Positions 56,999 to 64,000 of a stretch of 64,000 nucleotides of DNA are shown here, piece after piece. The stretch is from Hymenobacter lapidarius (GTDB lineage Bacteria > Bacteroidota > Bacteroidia > Cytophagales > Hymenobacteraceae): contig NZ_MDZB01000120.1 of NCBI RefSeq assembly GCF_001816145.1, positions 62,001 to 126,000 on the forward strand, given 5' to 3'. Position numbers and translations under genes: made by a program. Numbering within the stretch: the first letter of the stretch is position 1; each line of letters starts with the position of its first letter. The notes beneath the pieces were generated by a model. That model ran no database searches and was not told where the DNA came from. It saw only the letters and a program-made list of their open reading frames with translations.

Positions 56999-59900
56999 AT
57001 GGAAAATACAAGTACTGCTTCAAAACGAGTTGGTGGGTGGTGGGTCTGGCTGATGGCGTTGATGCTATGTGGCCCGGCGGCCATGGCGCAGTCGGGGCCC
57101 TACGGCAACGAGTGGATAGTGCCCAGCCAGCAATACTATAAGGTGAAGGTGACGCAGACCGGCATTCACCGCCTCGACTTTCAGTACCTGACCCAGGCCG
57201 GCCTGTCCGGCATCGACCCCAGCCGGCTGCAGCTGTGGCGCCGGGGCCGGCAAGTGGCCGTGTACCAGGGCGGCAGCCCCACGGTATTCGATGCCAGTAC
57301 GACCATCGAGTTCTACGGGCAGCGCAACGACGGCCAACTCGACCGCGACCTGTATAAGAAAGCCTCCGACCAGCCCCACCAGCTCTATAGCTTCTACACC
57401 GATACCGCCGCGTATTTCCTGACCTACCCCGGCGCCTCGGCCCCGGCCGCTAAACGCATGGACGAGCCAGCGGCCGCGGGCGGCACCCCGCACGCCTGGC
57501 GCCTGGCCAGCAGCCTGAAGCTGGAAACCAATCAATTTGCCGACGCCGCCCGCGGCGATACTTTTTTGCCTTGGCTGGAGTCGGGCGAGGGGTTTTTCTC
57601 GCAGACGCTAGGCGGAGCAGCGGCAGTTACGAGCATCGATTCGACGCTGCAGGCCGTGGTGTCCACGGGGCCGGCGCCGTATATGGAGCTGAGCATAGTA
57701 GGAGCTACGTTTGCGCCGCACAACGTCGAAGTTTCGGTCCTGAATCCGGCAACTGGTACCTACCGCACAGTCACCCGGTTGGTATTTACTGCATATAATA
57801 AGGCGGGTGGAAGATTCCCGTTGGAACGGGCCGAAATTGGGCCCAATGGTCTGGTTACGGTCAAGCTCTTGGGGAGCACCGGCAACATCGGTACCCGGTC
57901 GGACTATTTCCGTCGCGGGTTCGTTCGCGTGGTGGCACCCCAGGCAAATAGCTGGCTGGGCCCACGGCGGCACCTGGCTTTTGCCAGCGACTCCCTGCTG
58001 GGCGGTCCGGCTACCTACGAAATCGACAACATCCCTGCCTCCGTGGTGGGCTACGACATTCACGACCCGTGGAACGTGCAGCGCGTGGCGCCCACCGCTG
58101 CCCTTACGCTGGGCCCGCTGGGGCGGCGTTTCGTGTTTCCGAGCGCCACTGCGGCCCGGTCGCGCCGGTTGTTTCTGGCCGATGCGCAACGGCCTTTTGT
58201 GCCGGTGCCAGCCAAGCGGGTACGCTTTCGCAGCATCAACCAGGCCGCTGTAAACTTTGCCATTATCTCGCACCGCCAGCTCTACGGCCCGGCCACCGAC
58301 AACGGTGCCACGGTGCCCAACGCGGCAAAGGAATACGCTAAGTACCGAGCCTCCGCGGCTGGCGGCAGCTACGACACGCTGCTCATATCCACGGCGCAGC
58401 TCTATGACCAGTTTCACTACGGCGAACGCTCGTGGCTCGCCATGCGGCACTTTGGCCTGTGGCTGGCGGCTGGCGCCCCCACCAATTCCGAACGGTATTT
58501 GCTCTTGCTGGGCAAAGGCATTGTGCCCAGCGAGGGCGGGGTCCGGTATCGCACCGGCGGCGAGTTTGGTCTCGACCTGGTGCCCACCAGCTCTCGGGCC
58601 GTGTCCGACAACATGCTGACGGCCAATTTCCAGAACGACGACTTTGTGCCTAAGCTGCGCACCGGTCGCCTCACCGTGACCACGCCCCAGCAAATAGCGA
58701 ACTACCTGGGCAAACTGCGCACCCACAACGCCCTGGGACTGGAGCCCTGGCGCAAAAACGTGCTGCACCTGGTGGGCAGCAAAGACCCGGACGAAGCAAG
58801 AGTTTTCCCGGTAATAATGAACCGGAACAAAGCGCGCGTCGAGCGGCCTTTGTTCGGCGGGAAGGTGACCACCTACATCCGGGATGCTGCCCTGCCCGTG
58901 AGCGTCAATATTTCGACGGAACTGAACGCGGGAATCTCCCTGATGACCTATTTCGGCCACGGCTCCAACAACACGTTCTCCCTGAACTTCGGCACGCCAT
59001 CGGACCCCACGTATCAAAACACCGGGAAGTACCCGTTCTTTTATTTCAACGGCTGCGCGGCCAACCATACGTTTACCAGCGGCTACACCATAGTTGAGGA
59101 CTGGCTGTTTGCCGACAAAAAAGGGGCGCTTGGTTCGCTGGGCACATACGGATTGAGTTACGCTGACCGGCTGGAAGTATCGCTCGATACCGTCTATAAG
59201 CTCATGTTCAACGACCCTAAGACGTACGGCAAGCCCATCACGGCGATATACGCCGAGGCGGTAAAGCGCCTGCAGAACACGCCCTATTTCACCGACGATA
59301 TTGGCATTGAGCAGCTGCTGGGCACCGGCTGGCAGGGCGACCCGGCGCTGGCGCTGTTTGCGCCGGAGCGGCCGGATTTTATCGCCAGCTCGGCCAATCT
59401 GTCGATTGTGCCCACGCCGCCCGGCAACGGCCCCGTGCGGGCATCTTCCCCCGACTTTGTGCTCAATGTGGGCGTTACCAATCCGGGCCAGATTACCACT
59501 GACCCCCTGGAAATTAAAGTAACCCGGACCGTGGCCGGCCGGGCCCAGGTTTTCAACTTCACGCGCCGCCAGTCCTGGAGCCGGGACACCACCTACGCCC
59601 TGGTGCTACCCAACACCCTGGCCGACGGCGGCCTGAGCACGTTCCAGGTGGTGCTGGACCCCAACAACAAGGTGGCCGAACTGAGCGAAACCAATAATAC
59701 CGCTCAAATCGACTTTACCTTCCTTCAGGGCGGCCTCACGGTGGTAGCACCCACGGAGTTTGCCATTGTGAGCAGCAGCACCCCGCGCCTCGTGGTGCAG
59801 AACAACAACCGCGGCGGGGCACCGCGCGACTACGATTTTGAGGCCGATACCATTCCCACCTTCAACAGCGGCATTGTCCTGCGCTCGCCGCTCATTCGGG

Positions 59901-62164
59901 CGGGCCTGCTGGCGGAGTGGGCGCCCACGCTCCCCGCCGTGGCCCCGCGCGACAGCGTGGTGTGGTACTGGCGCGCGCGCTTCCACACCCCCGAGCCCGG
60001 CGAGGACGGCGGCTGGGTCACTGCCTCGTTCCGGGTGATTCCGGGCAGCCCCGGCGGGTGGTCGCAGAGCCACTACGGGCAGCTGCAGCGCACCACGCGG
60101 ACCGGCGTTGAAGTAAGTGCTCCATCGGGAGCGTGGACGTTTGTGCCCACCGAAATTCCCATAGTGCTGCGCACGACTGGTGGCGGCGTCGCTGGCAGCC
60201 CCGCGCAATTTGGCTCGCTGTCGGGAGCCGGCATTTTTCTGCAAAACGGCGGTGGGGTACCATCGGTCTCTGGCTGCGGCGTCCGGTCGCCCAACCTGCT
60301 GATTGCCGTGTACGAGCCCGGCAGCCTGCGCCCCGTGACCATGCCCGGCAACTACCAGCGCTGCGGCCAAGCCCCCAACAGCTTCTACTATTTCTCGGCC
60401 AGCGACACCCAGCCGGTTGATGCCACCGATAACCTGAACCTCAGCGCCGCCCGCCAGCAGGAGCTGGCCGCTTTCCTGGCGGCCATTCCGGCAGGGTCGT
60501 ACGTCGCTCTGGTATCGGCCAACCGTTTGCAATACAGCCTGCTGCCCGCCGCGCTTAAAACCTCTATTCAGAACCTGCTGGGCTCGCAGCTCATTACCAG
60601 GCTGGCCGATGGCGAGCCACTGGCCCTCATTGGCCAGAAGCTCACCGCCAGCACCGGCCGCCTCATCCGCGAAGTCGGCCCCGATGGCGCGCTCGCTACG
60701 CCCGGCTACGACCAGGGCCTGGAGCTGCGCAGCAGCCTGCAGCAAAGCTCCACGGCCGGCCGGGTGGTTTCGCCCCTCATTGGCCCCGCCAGGGACTGGC
60801 AGAATCTGTTCGCCAACATCCGCACCGTGACGGCCAGCGGCGTGCGCACCCTGAGCGTGGTCGCCGTTGATGCCCAAGGCCGCGAAACAGTGGTGCTGCC
60901 CAACGTCACGCCGTCGATGGTGCAGCCGCAGTCGCTGGCTGGGGTTTCGGCCGCCCAGTACCCGTACCTGCGGCTGGAGCTGGCCCTGCGCGATGACGTG
61001 ACCCGCGTGCCGCCGCAGCTGCGCCAGTGGCTCGTCACCTACCAGGGCGTGCCGGAAGGCGTGGTGCGCCGCGACCTGGAGCCCGTGGCCAGCTATGCGC
61101 CTGCAACCCTGCTCCAGCAGGCCACCTCCGGCACCGGCGATGTTGCCTTCAACGTCCGGTTCCAGAACGTGTCCACGGTGGCCTTTCTGGCCCCGCTCAA
61201 GGCCCAGGTGAACGTGCGCAATACCAGCGCGTCCGGGCAGCCTATCGTGAGAACGGTGGAAGTGGTGTTCCCGGGCGTGCTGGCTGCCGGGGCCACGGCC
61301 ACCATCCCGGTCAAGGTGAGCATGAAAAACCTGTTCGGCACGTTTGTTATTGAGGTTTTCGTGAACCCGCGTGTGCAGCCGGAGCAGCTGTATTCCAACA
61401 ACGAGCTGCTGCTGGACCCGTTCACCATTACCGACAACAACCTGCCGCCAACCCTGGACGTGGCCTTTGATGGCCGCCACATCCTCAACGGCGAAATCGT
61501 GTCGCCCACGCCAATTATCGCCATTCAGCTTAGCGACGAAGACCGGGTGAACACCATCACCGACCGCACGGCCTTCACGCTTTCCCTGCAAAAGCAGGGC
61601 ACTGCCACGCCCGTTCAGGTTGACTTGAACGCCGCTAATGTCCAGTTCAGCGTGGTAGTGGACAAAGGCAGCGTGGCCAAGCTGGAGTACCGTCCGGGCC
61701 TGGGCGCGCCCCTGGCCGACGGCAAGTACACGCTGCGGGTGCAGGGCCGCGACCCGCGCAATGCCGCTGCCGGCGCCCAGGATTTTCAGGTGAGCTTTGA
61801 GGTGGTCAACGACTCCAAAATTACGAACCTTTACCCGTACCCAAACCCGGTGACGAGCAAGGCCCGCTTCGTGTTCACGGTGACCGGCCAGCAGCTGCCC
61901 ACGAACATGAAAATCCAGATTATGACCGTCACCGGACGGGTGGTGCGCGAGATTTTCATGAACGAGCTGGGCCCGCTGCACATCGGCAACAACATTACCG
62001 ACTTTGCCTGGGACGGCACCGACTCCTTCGGCGACCGGCTGGCCAACGGCACCTACCTCTACCGCGTGTCGCTGGACGACCCGAGCGGAGAGTTCGGTCG
62101 CCGCCAGACGGCCGGCGACCGCGCCTTCAAAAACGATTGGGGCAAGCTGGTGCTGATGCGCTAA
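56999..62164 (+). CDS. porU2: PorU-like type IX secretion sortase (gingipain/C25 family)
   Basis: A 1721-aa protein from the ATG at 56999 with signal peptide (WVWLMALMLCGPAAMAQSGP). A C25 peptidase core spans about 400-770: VLHLVGSKDPDEARVFPVIM, the catalytic His in MTYFGHGSNNTFSLNF (about 653) and the catalytic Cys in FFYFNGCAANHTFTSGY (about 684). Ig-like and CARDB-like domains follow (PDFVLNVGVTNPGQITTDPL). The end, YPYPNPVTSKARFVFTVTG to FAWDGTDSFGDRLANGTYLYRVS, is FlgD-Ig-like, not a standard sorting tail. PorU cleaves the C-terminal signal of cargo and attaches it at the cell surface. Classical PorU is about 1150-1300 aa; the extra length suggests PorU2. It is 81 nt after porV. Confidence 0.75.
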   Translation: MENTSTASKRVGGWWVWLMALMLCGPAAMAQSGPYGNEWIVPSQQYYKVKVTQTGIHRLDFQYLTQAGLSGIDPSRLQLWRRGRQVAVYQGGSPTVFDASTTIEFYGQRNDGQLDRDLYKKASDQPHQLYSFYTDTAAYFLTYPGASAPAAKRMDEPAAAGGTPHAWRLASSLKLETNQFADAARGDTFLPWLESGEGFFSQTLGGAAAVTSIDSTLQAVVSTGPAPYMELSIVGATFAPHNVEVSVLNPATGTYRTVTRLVFTAYNKAGGRFPLERAEIGPNGLVTVKLLGSTGNIGTRSDYFRRGFVRVVAPQANSWLGPRRHLAFASDSLLGGPATYEIDNIPASVVGYDIHDPWNVQRVAPTAALTLGPLGRRFVFPSATAARSRRLFLADAQRPFVPVPAKRVRFRSINQAAVNFAIISHRQLYGPATDNGATVPNAAKEYAKYRASAAGGSYDTLLISTAQLYDQFHYGERSWLAMRHFGLWLAAGAPTNSERYLLLLGKGIVPSEGGVRYRTGGEFGLDLVPTSSRAVSDNMLTANFQNDDFVPKLRTGRLTVTTPQQIANYLGKLRTHNALGLEPWRKNVLHLVGSKDPDEARVFPVIMNRNKARVERPLFGGKVTTYIRDAALPVSVNISTELNAGISLMTYFGHGSNNTFSLNFGTPSDPTYQNTGKYPFFYFNGCAANHTFTSGYTIVEDWLFADKKGALGSLGTYGLSYADRLEVSLDTVYKLMFNDPKTYGKPITAIYAEAVKRLQNTPYFTDDIGIEQLLGTGWQGDPALALFAPERPDFIASSANLSIVPTPPGNGPVRASSPDFVLNVGVTNPGQITTDPLEIKVTRTVAGRAQVFNFTRRQSWSRDTTYALVLPNTLADGGLSTFQVVLDPNNKVAELSETNNTAQIDFTFLQGGLTVVAPTEFAIVSSSTPRLVVQNNNRGGAPRDYDFEADTIPTFNSGIVLRSPLIRAGLLAEWAPTLPAVAPRDSVVWYWRARFHTPEPGEDGGWVTASFRVIPGSPGGWSQSHYGQLQRTTRTGVEVSAPSGAWTFVPTEIPIVLRTTGGGVAGSPAQFGSLSGAGIFLQNGGGVPSVSGCGVRSPNLLIAVYEPGSLRPVTMPGNYQRCGQAPNSFYYFSASDTQPVDATDNLNLSAARQQELAAFLAAIPAGSYVALVSANRLQYSLLPAALKTSIQNLLGSQLITRLADGEPLALIGQKLTASTGRLIREVGPDGALATPGYDQGLELRSSLQQSSTAGRVVSPLIGPARDWQNLFANIRTVTASGVRTLSVVAVDAQGRETVVLPNVTPSMVQPQSLAGVSAAQYPYLRLELALRDDVTRVPPQLRQWLVTYQGVPEGVVRRDLEPVASYAPATLLQQATSGTGDVAFNVRFQNVSTVAFLAPLKAQVNVRNTSASGQPIVRTVEVVFPGVLAAGATATIPVKVSMKNLFGTFVIEVFVNPRVQPEQLYSNNELLLDPFTITDNNLPPTLDVAFDGRHILNGEIVSPTPIIAIQLSDEDRVNTITDRTAFTLSLQKQGTATPVQVDLNAANVQFSVVVDKGSVAKLEYRPGLGAPLADGKYTLRVQGRDPRNAAAGAQDFQVSFEVVNDSKITNLYPYPNPVTSKARFVFTVTGQQLPTNMKIQIMTVTGRVVREIFMNELGPLHIGNNITDFAWDGTDSFGDRLANGTYLYRVSLDDPSGEFGRRQTAGDRAFKNDWGKLVLMR

Positions 62165-62180
62165 GACTTGCCGCCGCAAT

Positions 62181-62213
62181 AAAAAAGGCCGCCCGGTTGG
62201 GCGGCCTTTTTTT
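62181..62213. terminator. Bidirectional terminator between porU-like and folA genes
   Basis: AAAAAAGGCCGCCC / GGGCGGCCTTTTTTT with a GGTT loop, between convergent genes. Confidence 0.93.
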
Positions 62214-62233
62214 GTTGCAATGAGGGCGCGTAA

Positions 62234-62722
62234 TTACCGCCGCCGGAGCGTGACGAAACTAAACGCGTAGGCGTGCTGCTCGTCGGCCTCGTGGTGCTCC
62301 CGGGACTCCTCCCGCCACTCAGCGGCAGGGAGCGTTGGGAAAGAGGCATCGCCCTCAAAGGCGTGGTGCACCTCGGTGAGGTACACCACGTCGGCATAGG
62401 GCAGGGCTTCGCGGTAGATTTCGCCCCCGCCAATGACGCACACTTCCTCGTCGAGCTCCCGGGCGCGGGCCAGGGCGGCCGGCACCGAGGCCGCGGTTTC
62501 GCAGCCGGGGGCGCTCCAGTCGGCCTGGCGCGTTATCACGATGTTGGGGCGCTTGGGCAAGGCCCGGCCGAGGCTGTCGAAAGTGCGGCGTCCCATCAGC
62601 ACCGGATGACCCAAGGTGAGACGCTTGAAATGCTGCAGGTCGGCGGGCAGGCGGCCCCAGGGCAGCTCACCTTTGGCACCAATAATGCCGTTTTCGGCCA
62701 CGGCTACTACAAATGAAACCAT
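62234..62722 (-). CDS. folA: Dihydrofolate reductase
   Basis: A 162-aa protein from the ATG at 62722, the usual size. MVSFVVAVAENGIIGAKGEL, PWGRLPADLQHFKRLT (catalytic Asp28), VLMGRRTFDSLGRALPKRPN and VCVIGGGEIYREALPYADVV are the standard DHFR blocks. It reduces dihydrofolate with NADPH for thymidylate and formyl-donor supply. It lies 24 nt downstream of fmt, the same one-carbon pathway, in a likely operon. Confidence 0.96.
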   Translation of the reverse strand: MVSFVVAVAENGIIGAKGELPWGRLPADLQHFKRLTLGHPVLMGRRTFDSLGRALPKRPNIVITRQADWSAPGCETAASVPAALARARELDEEVCVIGGGEIYREALPYADVVYLTEVHHAFEGDASFPTLPAAEWREESREHHEADEQHAYAFSFVTLRRR

Positions 62723-62746
62723 CGGAAACAGTTAAATAGAAAAGAG

Positions 62747-63694
62747 TTAAACGGATTGAGCGGGCAGCTTAAACCCCAGCAGCAGTTCCTTCACCGGCAG
62801 CCGTTTCTTGCCTTCAAGCTGCACATCCAGCAGGTCGAGCCAGCCATTGGCGGCGGCCACGCGCAGGTAGTGCCGGCCGTCCGATTCCCAGGTGCCGGGG
62901 GCGGCAAGGGGCTGCTGGTCGGTGGCCTCGGCTGGAGTGGCTTGGGCCCGAAATATTTTGATAATGCGCCCGTCGGGCAAGGGGGCGAAGGCCGTGGGAA
63001 TTGGGGAGAGGCCGCGCACCCAATTCACCAGCTCGGCCACAGGCCGTGTAAAGTCAAGCCGGCCGATTTCTTTCTGGATTTTAGGCGCCGGGCGCAACTC
63101 CTCCCGCTGCTCCTGCGCGGTGCTGGGCGCGGTGCCCGCCGCAATGGCTTCTACCGAGCGGCGCGCCAAGGCAGCCCCGGCCACCTTCAGCTTGTCGTAG
63201 AGACTGCCAAAGTCATCGGTGGGCGCAATGGTAATCCGGTCTTGCAAAATCAGGTCGCCGGTGTCGATTTCGTGGCGCAAAAAGAACGAAGTGACGCCGG
63301 TTTCGGTGTCGCCTTGCATCAGGGCCCAGTTGATGGGCGCCGCCCCACGGTACTGCGGCAGCAGCGAGGCGTGGATGTTGATGGACCCCAGCCGGGGCAT
63401 GTTCCAGACCATTTCGGGCAGCATGCGGAACGCCACCACCACCTGCAGGTCGGCCCCGTAGCCCCGCAGCTCGGCCTGGAATTCCGGCGATTTCAGGTTG
63501 GTGGGTTGGAGTACGGGCACGCCGTGCGCTTCGGCGGCCACTTTAACCGCCGATGCCTGCAACTGGCGCCCGCGCCCCGCGGGCCGGTCGGGCGCCGTTA
63601 TCACAGCCACCACCTGGCCCCCCGGCCAAGCCAGCAGGCTTTCAAGCGTGGGAACAGCAAAATCGGGCGTACCCATGAAAACCAGCTTCAACAT
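62747..63694 (-). CDS. fmt: Methionyl-tRNA formyltransferase
   Basis: A 315-aa protein from the ATG at 63694. The N-terminal formyltransferase domain has LVFMGTPDFAVPTLESLLA, VVAVITAPDRPAGRGRQLQAS and the active site INIHASLLPQYRGAAPINWA with DTETGVTSFFLRHEIDTGDLI (Asn-His-Asp). The C-terminal OB-like domain (about 205-310) binds tRNA. It formylates initiator Met-tRNA with 10-formyl-tetrahydrofolate. folA follows 24 nt later. Confidence 0.96.
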   Translation of the reverse strand: MLKLVFMGTPDFAVPTLESLLAWPGGQVVAVITAPDRPAGRGRQLQASAVKVAAEAHGVPVLQPTNLKSPEFQAELRGYGADLQVVVAFRMLPEMVWNMPRLGSINIHASLLPQYRGAAPINWALMQGDTETGVTSFFLRHEIDTGDLILQDRITIAPTDDFGSLYDKLKVAGAALARRSVEAIAAGTAPSTAQEQREELRPAPKIQKEIGRLDFTRPVAELVNWVRGLSPIPTAFAPLPDGRIIKIFRAQATPAEATDQQPLAAPGTWESDGRHYLRVAAANGWLDLLDVQLEGKKRLPVKELLLGFKLPAQSV

Positions 63695-63791
63695 ATCAGG
63701 TGTCAGTGTAGTAGTAAAAAGTGCCGGGCGTTTTTCCTGGCAGGAGCACGGCCGTATTCAACCCAGCCAATAAAATTCAACAACCCGATGA

Positions 63792-64000
63792 CTACCGCTC
63801 CGGGTACAGCAAATATTTGCCCCGCAAGGTTTTGAATTTGACTAGGCCCGGCTCCCAGGAAGCCCGGATTTCTGCTTCGCTCTTGCCGGCTATGATTTGC
63901 TCGCGCAGGGAGTTGCTGCCCGAAAGCTGCTCGAAATATTTCCCAAAAAAGTGGGCTTTGTCAGTGCTTTGCTGATAAAAGTCGAGCAAGTATTTCAGCA
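63792..64000 (-). CDS. DUF1343/NamZ-like protein, C-terminal end only
   Basis: The open frame enters from the right edge (LKYLLDFYQQSTDKAHFFGK) and stops at 63792. The final block LREQIIAGKSEAEIRASWEP then GLVKFKTLRGKYLLYPER is the recognisable C-terminus of DUF1343 proteins, a family that includes the exo-acting N-acetylmuramidase NamZ. Such enzymes act on peptidoglycan fragments. The start is outside the window. Confidence 0.75.
   Translation of the reverse strand, partial: LKYLLDFYQQSTDKAHFFGKYFEQLSGSNSLREQIIAGKSEAEIRASWEPGLVKFKTLRGKYLLYPER

Noticed and set aside
59606..62179. 857-codon open frame on the minus strand opposite the PorU-like gene
   Set aside because: A high-GC antisense shadow: the plus strand has a complete C25 protein with signal peptide and catalytic residues, while the minus frame is low-complexity H/R/G/A sequence without motifs.

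Overview
The window is high-GC bacterial DNA that reads as a Bacteroidota chromosome, most likely Cytophagales and close to Hymenobacter. The evidence is a type IX secretion PorV/PorU-like pair, a surface protein with a C-terminal type IX sorting domain, LytTR two-component signalling, many Cys-lipidated exported proteins, an RteC-like protein and promoter boxes of the Bacteroidota TAnnTTTG type. The taxonomic call is inference from gene content.

Region 1 (1-10.75 kb). A HAD hydrolase (cut by the window edge) and a CAT-anticodon tRNA are followed by an integrated genomic island of about 10 kb. A tyrosine integrase lies at its right end. A 24-bp repeat of the tRNA 3' end brackets it (764-787 and 10730-10753). 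Cargo: a single-chain type IIG/MmeI-like restriction-modification enzyme, a protein resembling phage/plasmid replication initiators, an excisionase-type HTH protein, an RteC-like protein and two unknown proteins. Just upstream of the Rep-like gene, on the opposite strand, is a compact candidate antisense RNA (about 7046-7122). Its hairpin loop is complementary to the Rep leader and also to the ribosome-binding regions of the integrase gene and of another island gene. This is the most interesting signal in the window.

Region 2 (10.75-13.9 kb) is a scrap yard next to the island. It holds a second copy of the island's left-end signature, a broken IS1595-type transposase with both terminal inverted repeats, an orphan sce7726-like nuclease-fold protein, and fragments of dinB and of a GH30 glycosidase joined head to head.

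Region 3 (14-29.2 kb) is envelope-oriented. It has a tail-specific S41 protease, three copies (one intact, one frameshifted, one internally deleted) of a small lipoprotein gene, a lipoprotein metallopeptidase whose signal peptide is interrupted by an 18-G homopolymer (candidate phase variation), an AsmA-like gene split by a frameshift, a tricorn-like S41 peptidase split by a one-base insertion, another lipoprotein and an acidic unknown protein.

Region 4 (29.5-46.2 kb) holds a six-PAS hybrid histidine kinase, a PfkB-type phosphofructokinase beside a type I pullulanase (glucan use), a LytS/LytTR kinase-regulator pair separated by an inverted-repeat element, a dead glycosyltransferase, a type IX secreted lamin-tail-domain protein and a GT-C-like membrane protein.

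Region 5 (46.2-64 kb) is mostly housekeeping: iscS-iscU-orf130-iscA, methylmalonyl-CoA epimerase, TsaC, CCA-adding enzyme, a PadR/PspC pair, the PorV/PorU-like pair, folA, fmt and the end of a NamZ-like (DUF1343) gene. One-base disruptions in long G/C-rich genes recur across the window, so assembly or homopolymer errors must be separated from real decay.
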